Shown: positions 1 to 8,258 of the stretch, one piece after another
Layout of the letters: each line of letters opens with the position of its first letter
Numbering within the stretch: position 1 is the stretch's first letter
Assembly (NCBI RefSeq): GCF_903815225.1
Contig: NZ_LR813084.1
Span: forward strand, 3,824,501-3,888,500
Direction: 5' to 3'
Length of the DNA stretch: 64,000 bases
Source of the DNA: Delftia tsuruhatensis
Lineage (GTDB): Bacteria; Pseudomonadota; Gammaproteobacteria; Burkholderiales; Burkholderiaceae_C
Position numbers and translations under genes: made by a program
The notes under the pieces: generated by a model
What the model saw: only the letters and a program-made list of their open reading frames with translations
The model's database searches: none
Told to the model about the DNA's origin: nothing

Positions 1-1
1 C

Positions 2-586
2 ACGCTGTTCACCATGGGGCTGGCGGGCATCTGGCATGGCGCGGGCTTCCAATACCTGGTCTTCGGCCTGCTGCACGCCTTCTATCTTTCGGTCAACCAC
101 GCCTGGCGCATCTTCGTGGTCAGCCGCAAGCCGGCCGCGGCGCGCAAGTCCAGCCTGGCGGGCCATGCCCTCAGCGTGGCCATCACCTTCGTGGCCGTGC
201 TGGTGGCCCAGGCCTTCTTCCGGGCCCATGGCGTGGGCGATGCCCTGCTGCTGCTCAAGGGCATGGCCGGCCTGCGCGGCGTCGAGGCGCTGGAGTCGCT
301 GTCCCACGTCCGGGGGCTGGCAGCGGGCGATGCCCTGCGCCTGGCCATCGGCCACCACATGCAGCTGGCCCTGGTGCTGCTGCTGCTGGGCATCGCCTGG
401 TTCACGCCCAATGCCCACCAGATCCTGGGCCGCCACTCGCCCGCCATGTTCAAGCTGCAGGAGGCGCCGCGCGCCTGGATGCGCTGGCGTCCCAACGCGG
501 CCTGGACGGCCGCCACCCTGGTCCTGCTCTTCCTGTGCCTGGTCAACCTGCACAAGGAAACCCGATTCCTGTATTTCCAGTTCTGA
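2..586 (+). CDS. MBOAT-family acyltransferase (DltB/AlgI-like), 3' part
   Basis: Membrane-bound O-acyltransferase, cut by the window edge; 194 C-terminal residues remain. The fragment opens with the family's hallmark GIWHG, whose histidine (residue 12 of the fragment) corresponds to the invariant catalytic histidine. Several hydrophobic segments follow, including one near the C-terminus (WTAATLVLLFLCLVNL). In Dlt and alginate systems this protein moves an activated acyl group across the inner membrane for attachment to a polymer. The carrier protein starts 20 bp downstream and a DltA-like ligase follows, so an acyl- or aminoacyl-carrier protein is the likely donor rather than acetyl-CoA. Family assignment is firm; whether it is nearer DltB or AlgI cannot be judged from this fragment. 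Confidence 0.88.
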   Translation, partial: TLFTMGLAGIWHGAGFQYLVFGLLHAFYLSVNHAWRIFVVSRKPAAARKSSLAGHALSVAITFVAVLVAQAFFRAHGVGDALLLLKGMAGLRGVEALESLSHVRGLAAGDALRLAIGHHMQLALVLLLLGIAWFTPNAHQILGRHSPAMFKLQEAPRAWMRWRPNAAWTAATLVLLFLCLVNLHKETRFLYFQF

Positions 587-606
587 AACCGCCGACGGAG
601 AAAACC

Positions 607-846
607 ATGTCCCTGAACGAGATCGAGACCCGGATTGCCAAGATCATCGAAAACATCATCCTGACTTCGGTCGAACCCGACACCCTGCTGCTGGAATCGG
701 GCCTGGTGGACTCGCTGTCCGCCGTGGACGTGGCGCTGGCCATCGAAAAGGAGTTCGGCGTCAAGATACCGCCCTCGGAGATCGACCTGCACCTGGAATC
801 CGTGCACGCGCTGGCCCAGTACGTGGCCGGGCAGCGCAAGGCCTGA
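607..846 (+). CDS. acyl/peptidyl carrier protein (DltC-like)
   Basis: A 79-residue carrier protein. The phosphopantetheine attachment site is the DSL motif with Ser36 (GLVDSLSAVDVALAIE), followed by the usual EFGVKIP segment of helix 3. The start is set by GGAG seven bases upstream of the ATG; the same frame is open further upstream but without a comparable site. It lies between the MBOAT gene and a DltA-like ligase, the arrangement expected if the ligase loads this protein and the MBOAT enzyme unloads it at the membrane. The tethered group is unknown; D-alanine is the classical DltC cargo, but see the ligase entry for reasons to doubt it. Confidence 0.92.
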   Translation: MSLNEIETRIAKIIENIILTSVEPDTLLLESGLVDSLSAVDVALAIEKEFGVKIPPSEIDLHLESVHALAQYVAGQRKA

Positions 847-897
847 TGCGCGCCCACTGTCCGCGCACCGTCATCCACACAGCCGCCAGGAGGCCGC

Positions 898-2373
898 ATG
901 CGATTTTGCTTTGACCGCTTCGACTTCATCGAAACCGGTGCCGACACGCAGCGGCCCGCCGTCATCGATGCCGCCGGCACGCTGAGCTGGCAGCAACTGG
1001 CCCGGGCCGTGGAGCAATGGGAGCAGCAGGCCCTGGCACGCGGCGCGCGGCGCGACGAGCCCGTGCTGATCACCGGGCACAAGGAGAGCGCCTTTCTCGT
1101 GGCCATCATCGGCTGCCTGCGCCTGGGCCTGCCCTTCGTTCCCGTGGACGTGATCAACCCGCCCGAGCGCATGGCGCGCATCGCCACCCTGGTGCAGGCG
1201 GGCCTGCACTACGACGCGCAGGCAGGCGCCTTCCTGGACACCGGCATCGCCGCACAGCCGCTGCAGGAGAAATCGCTGGCCTACATCATGTTCACCTCGG
1301 GCAGCACGGGCGATCCCAAGGGCGTGCAGATCGGACGCGAAAGCCTGGGCCTGTTCGGTGGCTGGATACGCGACTGCCTGGCCCTGGGCGAGGCCCCGGT
1401 GTTCATGGACCAGATGCTGTTCAGCTTCGACTTCTCGCTGTTCAACTGGATGGGAGCGCTGATCACGGGCGGCACCTGCGTGCTGTGCGCGCGCGAGACC
1501 ATCGCCGACCGCCAGGCCTTCGCCGCCTACCTGGCCCGTACCCATGTCAACGTCTGGGCCTCCACGCCCTCCTTCGTGCGCCAGCAGCTGCTCGATGCCG
1601 ACTTCGACCAGCAGCACCTGCCCGACCTGCGCGTCTTCGTCTTCGGCGCGGAGTCGCTGACCCCCACCGTGGCCGAAGCGCTCTGGAGCCGTTTTCCCCA
1701 GGCCCGCATCATCAACTCCTACGGTCCGACCGAAGCCACCTGCTCGACCACCTGGGTGGAGATCGACCCCGCGCTGCGCGCCCGCGCCCCCCTGCCCTTT
1801 CCCATCGGCCGGGCCAAGCCCTATGCCGATGTGTTCCTGGACGAGGGCGAGATCTGCGTGGCCGGCGACCATGTGATGCGCGGCTACCTGAACCGCCCCG
1901 ACCTGCACGCCAGCCGCATGTTCACACGCAAGGGCAAGCGCGGCTACCGCACGGGCGACCTCGGCGAGATCGACGACCAGGGCCTGGTCACCTTCCATGG
2001 CCGGCGCGACGACCAGATCAAGATGCACGGCTACCGCATCGAGCTGGCCGAGGTCGATGCCGTGCTGGCCACCCTGCCGGGCGTGCGCGCCGGGGCCGCC
2101 GTCGCGCTCAGGCGGCCCGACGGCTTCATCGTGCGCATGATCGGCTTCGTGGACCTGGACCGCAGCGGCCCGCCCGGCATGCAACCCCTGCCCGAAGAGC
2201 TGGCCGGCTGGCGCGAGCTGCTCGCCCGGCGCGTGCCGCCCTACATGATCCCGTCGGAGCTGCTGGCCTGCCACGGCTTTCCGCTGACCCAGACCGACAA
2301 GGCCGACCGCAAGCAACTGGAGCGCATGTACCTCGACTCACGCATGCGCCCCGCCAAGGAACCCAAGGAATGA
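898..2373 (+). CDS. AMP-forming ligase of the DltA / carrier-protein adenylation family
   Basis: Activates a carboxylic or amino acid as the acyl-adenylate and should load it on the neighbouring carrier protein. The 491 residues carry the adenylation core motifs in order: FTSGSTGDPKGV (about 132-143), NSYGPTEAT, YRTGDLGE, KMHGYRIELAEVD and the C-terminal catalytic Lys468 in TDKADRK. Length and overall pattern match DltA. Where Bacillus DltA has FCGE, with the cysteine that lines the D-alanine pocket, this protein has FGAE (Gly250), so D-alanine specificity should not be assumed; related stand-alone enzymes activate L-proline or other acids. The stop overlaps the next start (ATGA), which indicates translational coupling. 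Confidence 0.88.
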   Translation: MRFCFDRFDFIETGADTQRPAVIDAAGTLSWQQLARAVEQWEQQALARGARRDEPVLITGHKESAFLVAIIGCLRLGLPFVPVDVINPPERMARIATLVQAGLHYDAQAGAFLDTGIAAQPLQEKSLAYIMFTSGSTGDPKGVQIGRESLGLFGGWIRDCLALGEAPVFMDQMLFSFDFSLFNWMGALITGGTCVLCARETIADRQAFAAYLARTHVNVWASTPSFVRQQLLDADFDQQHLPDLRVFVFGAESLTPTVAEALWSRFPQARIINSYGPTEATCSTTWVEIDPALRARAPLPFPIGRAKPYADVFLDEGEICVAGDHVMRGYLNRPDLHASRMFTRKGKRGYRTGDLGEIDDQGLVTFHGRRDDQIKMHGYRIELAEVDAVLATLPGVRAGAAVALRRPDGFIVRMIGFVDLDRSGPPGMQPLPEELAGWRELLARRVPPYMIPSELLACHGFPLTQTDKADRKQLERMYLDSRMRPAKEPKE

Positions 2374-3068
2374 CCTTCGCCCGCCCATCCCCCAGCTCCC
2401 GCATCCGCCACGCCCTGCTCGCCCTGGCCGGGCTGTCGGCCCTGCCCGCCGCGCACGCCGAAGGCACGCTGGCCCAGCTCTATGCGGCGCGCCCGCCCGC
2501 GGGTTCGTCCTTCGTGCGCGTGGTCCATCCCGATGCGGGCGCCCTGCGCGTGAAGATCGCCAACGGCCCCGAGCAGACCCTGTCGGGCGCCAAGCCTGCC
2601 AGCAGCTATGCCATCGTCAAGGGCGATACGCCGTTCAGCATCCTGCTTGACGGCAAGAGCGCAGGCCCCATGAAGGTGGTGCCCGGCAGCTTCACCACCC
2701 TGGTGCCACGCCAGGACCAGGGTGGCGCCATGCGCTTCACCGCGATCGACGACTCCGGCGGCAGCCAGGACGCGCTCAAGGCCGAATTGCGCTTCTACAA
2801 CCTGGGCAAGGACTGCGCCGAAGGCGCGCTGCAGGTCGCCACCTCGGGGCCTGCGCTGTTCAAGTCGGTGGCACCGGGGACCTCGGCCAGCCGCTCCATC
2901 AACCCGGTCAGCGCCCAGTTGAGCGCCTCCTGTGGCAAGGCTTCCAGCGCGGCCATCGCCCTGCCTCAGCTGCAGCCTGGGGACCACTACAGCCTGTTCA
3001 TGACCGGCACGGCCGACGCCCCCGTGCTGCGCGGCCAGGCCAGCGCCACCGATCCCTACCGCCCCTGA
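2370..3068 (+). CDS. AlgF-like exported protein
   Basis: A 232-residue exported protein with a signal peptide ending near AHA at residues 28-30. The mature part (TLAQLYAARPPAGSSFVRV onwards) follows the pattern of AlgF, the periplasmic adaptor of alginate O-acetylation: a small beta-rich protein that begins with the LYxxxPPxGSxFVR segment. It starts within the ligase stop codon. In alginate clusters AlgF works with AlgI (MBOAT) and AlgJ/AlgX (SGNH transferases). Here it accompanies a Dlt-type ligase and carrier protein, so it probably relays or positions an acyl group other than acetate. No alginate polymerase is visible; any SGNH partner would lie before the window. Confidence 0.8.
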   Translation: MTFARPSPSSRIRHALLALAGLSALPAAHAEGTLAQLYAARPPAGSSFVRVVHPDAGALRVKIANGPEQTLSGAKPASSYAIVKGDTPFSILLDGKSAGPMKVVPGSFTTLVPRQDQGGAMRFTAIDDSGGSQDALKAELRFYNLGKDCAEGALQVATSGPALFKSVAPGTSASRSINPVSAQLSASCGKASSAAIALPQLQPGDHYSLFMTGTADAPVLRGQASATDPYRP

Positions 3069-3099
3069 ACCCACCCCATCCGAGGAGACCGACACCGAC

Positions 3100-4227
3100 A
3101 TGCGCACCGTACTGCGTGAAGACCACCTGCTGCTCCAGCAGCAGGTCGACCGCTTCGTGGCGGCCGAGATCCTGCCCCACATCAACGACTGGGAAAGCGC
3201 CGGCATCACGCCACGCGCGCTGTGGCGCAAGGCCGGCGACAGCGGCCTGCTCAACTGCCCCCTGCCCCCGCCCTACGGGCAGGGCGGCGACTTCGGCCAC
3301 GCCGCCGTGGTCATCGAGGCGCTGGCGCGCGCCAATTGCCTGGGCATCGGCTTTTCCATCCACTCGGACATGGTCGCGCCCTATCTCTGGAACTTCGGTA
3401 CCCAGGAGCAGAAGGACCGCTGGCTGCCACGCATGGCCACGGGCGAGCTGATCGGTGCCATCGCCCTGACCGAGCCCGGCGCCGGCAGCGACCTCAAGGC
3501 CGTGCGCACACGGGCCCGGCGCGAGGGCGCGGACTATGTGCTCGACGGCCAGAAGACCTTCATCACCAACGGCGTCAATGCCGGCCTGATGGTGGTGCTG
3601 GCCAGCACCGATCCGGACCTGGGTGCGCGCGGACTGTCCCTCTTCGTCGTGGAGGAAGGCATGCAGGGCCTGGGCAAGGGCCCGGCGCTGCGCAAGATCG
3701 GCCAGCACAGCCAGGACACCTGCGAGCTGTTCTTCGAGGGACTGCGCCTGCCGGCCGACCACCTGCTGGGCGAGGAGAACGCAGGCTTCGGCTACGTGAT
3801 GAGCGAGCTGGCCCAGGAACGGCTGGCCATCGCGCTGCGCGCCGCCGCCTCCACCGAAGGCATGCTGGACAGCGCGGCCGAGTTCGTGCGCAACCGCAAG
3901 GTCTTCGGCCGCCGCGTGCTCGACTACCAGAACACCCGCTTCAAGTTCGCCGACGCCCTGGCCAGGACCACCATGCTGCGCGTCTTCCTGGACGACTGCC
4001 TGGCGCGCCACATGGACGGCACCCTGGACGCCGTCACCGCCGCCATGGCCAAGCTCAACGCCACCGAGCTGCAGGGCCAGGTGCTGGACGAGCTGCTGCA
4101 GCTGCACGGCGGCTACGGCTACATGGCCGAGTACGGCATCGGCCGTGCCTGGAGCGATGCGCGGGCGCTGCGCATCTTCGGGGGCAGCAGCGAAATCCTC
4201 AGGGAGATCATCGGCAAGCGCTTCTGA
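3100..4227 (+). CDS. acyl-CoA dehydrogenase family flavoprotein
   Basis: A 375-residue FAD enzyme with the family's three segments: N-terminal helices, middle beta domain (ALTEPGAGSDLKAVRTRA) and C-terminal helices (LHGGYGYMAEYGIGRAWSDARALRIFGGSSEILREII). The C-terminal position that is the catalytic glutamate in medium-chain enzymes is glycine (IFGGSSEI). Glu240 in the AQERLAIA segment is therefore the likely base, as in isovaleryl- and long-chain enzymes. It begins 31 bp after the AlgF-like gene on the same strand and looks cotranscribed. Such dehydrogenases sometimes act on carrier-protein-bound substrates (for example prolyl-carrier proteins in pyrrole formation), so it may desaturate what the ligase loads; ordinary acyl-CoA oxidation is the conservative alternative. 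Confidence 0.88.
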   Translation: MRTVLREDHLLLQQQVDRFVAAEILPHINDWESAGITPRALWRKAGDSGLLNCPLPPPYGQGGDFGHAAVVIEALARANCLGIGFSIHSDMVAPYLWNFGTQEQKDRWLPRMATGELIGAIALTEPGAGSDLKAVRTRARREGADYVLDGQKTFITNGVNAGLMVVLASTDPDLGARGLSLFVVEEGMQGLGKGPALRKIGQHSQDTCELFFEGLRLPADHLLGEENAGFGYVMSELAQERLAIALRAAASTEGMLDSAAEFVRNRKVFGRRVLDYQNTRFKFADALARTTMLRVFLDDCLARHMDGTLDAVTAAMAKLNATELQGQVLDELLQLHGGYGYMAEYGIGRAWSDARALRIFGGSSEILREIIGKRF

Positions 4228-4235
4228 CCCGGCCA

Positions 4236-4254
4236 CCGCCCGTTCAGCGGGCGG
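4236..4254. terminator. hairpin between convergent genes
   Basis: A 7-bp GC stem (CCGCCCG / CGGGCGG) with a 5-nt loop lies between the dehydrogenase stop and the end of the convergent DUF4434 gene, and includes its stop codon. There is no clear T-run on either side, so its role as a shared terminator is tentative. Confidence 0.35.
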
Positions 4255-5218
4255 CGGATTTCCAGTCGCGCAGGAGCTGCCTGGCTTCGGGGGTGTCGCC
4301 CAGCACCCAGGGGTCGATGGCGAAGGCCACGACGCGCTGGGCACCATAGTCCCGGGCCACATCCCACTGCTGGCGCACGCGATCGAAGCTGGCGGCGCGC
4401 GCCCGGAAGTCGGAGCCGTCGGGGCGGGTCGGCGGCAGTTGTTCGAACAGCTCCACGATCAGGTCGAACGGCGCCCGGCGCTCCAGCAGCATCTGCTGCA
4501 GCGGCGCCAGGGCCTCGTAGTTGCGCAGGCCTGCCACACCCACGCCGTCCTGCACCATGGGGTGCAGGGAGATGCGGTCCAGCAGGATGCTCCACAGCGT
4601 GGCCAGGCTGCCCAGGGTCTGCAGCTGGCTGAAGTAGGTGGAGATGGTAGGCAACTGGCCCGTCGTGGCCACGGCGGCCTGCGCCATGGGCTGCAGCGCC
4701 CCCACCAGCAGCTCGATGCGCTCGGGCGCGGCCCAGTGGTACTGCTCCAGCTCATAGGGGATGTACCAGCCGCGAAAGGCCCCATGGCGCGGCCAGATGC
4801 TGGCGTACATGTGGTTCACCCCCTGCTCGGCGATATGGGACAGGTAGGGCGCGGGCCCCGCGGCATTGGTGAAGCTGATCTGTTTCCACCAGCGCTCGTC
4901 ATAGGGCAGGCCCAGGTGCACGCCCATGCCCAGCTCCGCGCAGATGTCCAGCAGGTCGGCGATCTGCGTGTCGGCCAGCATCCAGCTGTCGGACTGGGCA
5001 TCGCCCGCCAGGCCCGACCATTGCACGAACAGTTCCCGGCACCCCAGGGCCTGCGTGGCGACCAGGCGCTGGCGCCACTGCTCGCGCGGCATGTCGAGGT
5101 GGCTGCGCCAGGGTTGCAGAAAGCTCCCCGACACGGGTGCCGAGGCCGCGCAGCCGGTCAGCGAGGCGCAGGCTGCGGCGATGCCGGCTCCGAGGAATTC
5201 GCGTCTGGACAGGTGCAT
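4244..5218 (-). CDS. Tat-exported lipoprotein, DUF4434 (glycoside-hydrolase-like)
   Basis: The chosen start gives MHLSRREFLGAGIAAACASLTGCA: a twin-arginine motif (SRREFL) followed by a lipobox (LTGC), a coherent Tat lipoprotein signal. An upstream ATG would add 17 unrelated residues. The remaining roughly 300 residues resemble DUF4434 proteins, predicted TIM-barrel glycoside-hydrolase-like enzymes (segments LFVQWSG, GMGVHLGLPYDERWW and VVAFAIDPWVLGD). Catalytic residues cannot be named from sequence alone. DUF4434 genes are often near polysaccharide genes, and this one converges on the polymer-modification cluster, so a role in processing the same polymer is plausible but inferred. Confidence 0.7.
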   Translation of the reverse strand: MHLSRREFLGAGIAAACASLTGCAASAPVSGSFLQPWRSHLDMPREQWRQRLVATQALGCRELFVQWSGLAGDAQSDSWMLADTQIADLLDICAELGMGVHLGLPYDERWWKQISFTNAAGPAPYLSHIAEQGVNHMYASIWPRHGAFRGWYIPYELEQYHWAAPERIELLVGALQPMAQAAVATTGQLPTISTYFSQLQTLGSLATLWSILLDRISLHPMVQDGVGVAGLRNYEALAPLQQMLLERRAPFDLIVELFEQLPPTRPDGSDFRARAASFDRVRQQWDVARDYGAQRVVAFAIDPWVLGDTPEARQLLRDWKSAAR

Positions 5219-5272
5219 GGGAAGAGTAGGCGCCAGGGCCAGGTACAAGAAGTCCCGAGAATACGCCATGCC

Positions 5273-5391
5273 AAAGCGTGTGATGCACTTTTACGAACCC
5301 GCGCTGGCTGCGCGCTGGTGATCGCAAGGCCCAGTGCGCAGCCAAGGCCCATGCCTTGGCAATCGCTGCCACTTTGCCCAGTGCACTGCTC
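5273..5391. repeat. degenerate copy of the 41.3-kb MITE-like repeat
   Basis: About 100 bp beginning AAAGCGTGTGATGCACTTTT closely match the left part of the element at 41273-41477, including the internal block GCTGGTGATCGCAAGG. The right end is reduced to AGTGCACTGCTC, a shortened form of the other copy's right terminal repeat. It fills most of the gap between the DUF4434 gene and vgrG; the remaining 165 bp before vgrG show no recognisable feature. Confidence 0.75.
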
Positions 5392-5555
5392 CCGCCGGGC
5401 AAGGCTCAGAACTTTCCTAGGAATAGTCTTGTTCTTTGGGAATCCCTTCCCAAGGCTTCCATGGTTGCGCATGATTTGCAGATCCACCGTGTAGCCCCAT
5501 CAAAAAAGCACGCGCACGGCATTCCAGATCATTGCCCGGGGGAGGGGCGCATTCC

Positions 5556-8204
5556 ATGTCCAACCGCACCTTCATCGTCCACAGCCCATTGGGCGAGCAA
5601 CTGGAATTCCGCGCCCTGTCCGGAGAGGAAGGCATCTCCCGCCTCTTCGAATTCCGCATACGCCTGATCAGTGAAACCCCCTCCATCTCCGCCAAGGAAC
5701 TGCTGGGCAAGGACATGAGCGTGGAGATCGACCTGACCACCGAACGCCATGGCGGCGGCAAGCGATTTCTGTCGGGGCAGGTGACGCAGTTCACCTACAC
5801 CGGCAAAGACGGAAAATTCAGTGCATATGAAGCCGTCGTGCGCCCCTGGCTATGGCATGCCACACGCCGCTCGGACTTCAGGATCTTCCAGTTCAAGACC
5901 GTGCCGGACATCCTCCAGGAGGTGCTGGCGCCCTACGGCTTTGCCATCGACAACCGGCTGGCCGACGAGTACCGCGAATGGGTCTACCTGGTCCAGTACG
6001 GCGAGTCGGACTTCAACTTCGTCGCGCGCCTCATGGAGATGGAGGGAATTTTCTTCTTCTTCTCCCACAGCCAGGGCAGCCACACCCTGGTGCTGGCCGA
6101 CGACATCGGCTCGCTGAGCCCGCTGCCCAACGGACCTGCCACCATCCCCTACTACTCGGGTGACCGCGCGGCCCACGTGAAGGATGAGGATCACATCGAT
6201 GGCTGGACCTTCGCCGAGGACATCGCCTCGGGCCACTTCGAGGCCGACGACTACGACTTCGAACGCCCCAAGGCCACGCTGACCACCCGCCAGCATCAGC
6301 CTGCCGGCCACAGGGAAGACAGCCGCGAGATCTACGACTGGCCCGGCGGCTACACCCAGCAGGGCGATGGCGAGCACTACGCCCGCGTGCGCATCGAGCA
6401 GCAAAAGGCACGGCGCGAGATGGCGCAGGGCGAGGGCAACGCGCGCAACATCGCGCCGGGCTACCTGTTCACGCTCAGCAAGTACCCGCGCCAGGACCAG
6501 AACAAGCCCTACCTGATCGAGTCGGCCACCTACCGCTTCGAGGAGAACGTGCGCCGCAGCGACGGCGCGGGCGGCAGCGGCCGCTCCAAGCGCGCGGGCA
6601 CGGACAGCCCCACCACCTACCGCATCAGCTTCGCCACCGTGCCCAAGAGCGTGGCCTACCGCAGCCAGCGCAGCACGCCCAAGCCCCACACCACGGGCCC
6701 GCAGACGGCGGTGGTCACGGGCCCCGCGGGCGAGGAGATCTACACCGACAAGTACGGCCGCGTGAAGGTGCAGTTCCATTGGGACCGCTACGGCAAGATG
6801 GACGAGAACTCCAGCTGCTGGATCCGCGTCAGCCAGACCTGGGCGGGGGCGGGCTACGGCAGCATGCACATCCCGCGCATAGGGCAGGAGGTCATCGTCG
6901 ACTTCCTCAACGGCGACCCGGACCATCCCATCATCACGGGCCGCGTCTACAACGCCTTGCAGATACCGCCCTGGGATCTGCCGGCCAACAAGACGCAGTC
7001 GGGCATCAAGACGCATTCCAGCAAGGGCGGCGTGCCGGGCGACGGCATGAAGAACAGCCCGGGCACGGCCAATGTCCTGCGCTTCGAGGACAAGGCCGGT
7101 GCGGAGCAGCTGTGGCTGCATGCGCAGAAAGATCAGCTCACCGAGGTCGAGAACAACGAGGAAAAGTGGGTCGGTAACGATAGGCGCAAGGTCATAGACC
7201 GGGACGAATTCAACACCATCCACCGCGACAGGACGGAGGTGGTGGACCGCAACGAGAAGATCAACGTGCATGGCTGGCGCACGGAGGAAGTCGACCTGGA
7301 CGAGACCATCACCATCCACAAGAACCGCAAGGAGCGGGTGGACCTGAACGAGAAGATCTCCATCGGCATCAACCGTACCGAGGACGTCGGCAACAACGAG
7401 AAGCTCAGCATCGGCCTCAATCGCACCAAGAGCGTCGGCGTGATGGAGAACGTCACCATCGGCCTGCTCAAAACCCAGAGCATCGGTCTTGCGTATATGC
7501 AGAACGTAGGCATTGCCAAGATGCACAACTACGGCATGGTCTACAGCCTCAATGTCGGCATGGCGATGAATGCAAGCGTGGGCCAGAGCTACGCGGCAAC
7601 CATCGGCAAGACGATGAACCTGGAGGTAGGTGAAGCCAAGAGCGAAATCGTGGGCAAGGTCTCGGTGCACAAGGTGGGAGAGCATCTGGAGTGGGCCTGC
7701 GGCAAGGCCAAGATCGTGCTCAAGAGCGATGGCGGTATCTACCTCAAGGGCGCCTACATCGAACTGCAGGCGGAGGGCGGGATCAACGGCGATGCCGGCA
7801 TGATCCAGTGGAACTGCCAGGCAAGCCAGTCGCCACCGACGCCCCCCAAGAGCGATGGCCAGCGCACAGACTCTGGCGGAGAACCTGGCGATGGTGGAGG
7901 TGAAGGCGCAGATGACGCTGTGTCGTCGGGCGGCTCTTCGCCGCCAGGGGGGAATTCATTCGTTGCCTCGGACTCTGCCGGGGCGGGTCAGCCTGGTGGA
8001 CTGAGCGCAGGTGGCTCTGCGTCGGGACTCGGTGGCGCACTGGGAGCCATGGCCGCCATGGCAGGCATGGCCACCTCCCTGGGTGCCGCTGGCGGCAAGC
8101 TCGGTGCGCTTGGCGGGACGCTTGGTTCGGTGGGTGGCTTGACAGGCGCAGGCGGAGCTTCCGCAGCAGCGCCGGCCTCGCCAGGCCCGCTGATCCACTT
8201 CTGA
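5556..8204 (+). CDS. vgrG: type VI secretion spike protein VgrG (TssI)
   Basis: An 882-residue VgrG. The N-terminal gp27-like part (residues 1-380) is followed by the gp5/OB segment with the family signature around VKVQFHWDRYGKMDENSSCWIRVSQ, WAGAGYG and IPRIGQEVIVDFLNGDPD. Next come repeated short units rich in NEK/NRT/IG (about 520-720), typical of the needle-like beta-helix. The last roughly 110 residues are a low-complexity Gly/Ser/Ala tail. The start is supported by GGGAGGGG just upstream. No other secretion-system structural gene is present, so this is an orphan spike island. The rhs gene begins 55 bp later and is its probable cargo, delivered through the PAAR-like N-terminus of Rhs. Confidence 0.95.
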   Translation: MSNRTFIVHSPLGEQLEFRALSGEEGISRLFEFRIRLISETPSISAKELLGKDMSVEIDLTTERHGGGKRFLSGQVTQFTYTGKDGKFSAYEAVVRPWLWHATRRSDFRIFQFKTVPDILQEVLAPYGFAIDNRLADEYREWVYLVQYGESDFNFVARLMEMEGIFFFFSHSQGSHTLVLADDIGSLSPLPNGPATIPYYSGDRAAHVKDEDHIDGWTFAEDIASGHFEADDYDFERPKATLTTRQHQPAGHREDSREIYDWPGGYTQQGDGEHYARVRIEQQKARREMAQGEGNARNIAPGYLFTLSKYPRQDQNKPYLIESATYRFEENVRRSDGAGGSGRSKRAGTDSPTTYRISFATVPKSVAYRSQRSTPKPHTTGPQTAVVTGPAGEEIYTDKYGRVKVQFHWDRYGKMDENSSCWIRVSQTWAGAGYGSMHIPRIGQEVIVDFLNGDPDHPIITGRVYNALQIPPWDLPANKTQSGIKTHSSKGGVPGDGMKNSPGTANVLRFEDKAGAEQLWLHAQKDQLTEVENNEEKWVGNDRRKVIDRDEFNTIHRDRTEVVDRNEKINVHGWRTEEVDLDETITIHKNRKERVDLNEKISIGINRTEDVGNNEKLSIGLNRTKSVGVMENVTIGLLKTQSIGLAYMQNVGIAKMHNYGMVYSLNVGMAMNASVGQSYAATIGKTMNLEVGEAKSEIVGKVSVHKVGEHLEWACGKAKIVLKSDGGIYLKGAYIELQAEGGINGDAGMIQWNCQASQSPPTPPKSDGQRTDSGGEPGDGGGEGADDAVSSGGSSPPGGNSFVASDSAGAGQPGGLSAGGSASGLGGALGAMAAMAGMATSLGAAGGKLGALGGTLGSVGGLTGAGGASAAAPASPGPLIHF

Positions 8205-8258
8205 GCATCCCAGGCCTCGGGCCAACCACAAACAATCAGGACAACAGGGAGAAACTGC

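Noticed and set aside
1017-3068. 683-residue plus-strand frame spanning the ligase gene and the AlgF-like gene
   Set aside because: Only its last third (from 2370) is a real protein; the rest is the wrong frame of the DltA-like gene.
5461-5480. Possible sigma-54 promoter (TGG ... TTGCA) before vgrG
   Set aside because: The spacing between GG and GC does not fit the required 10 bp.
7490-7700. Short tandem-like units in vgrG considered as a DNA repeat
   Set aside because: They are protein-level beta-helix repeats inside the VgrG reading frame and vary at the DNA level.
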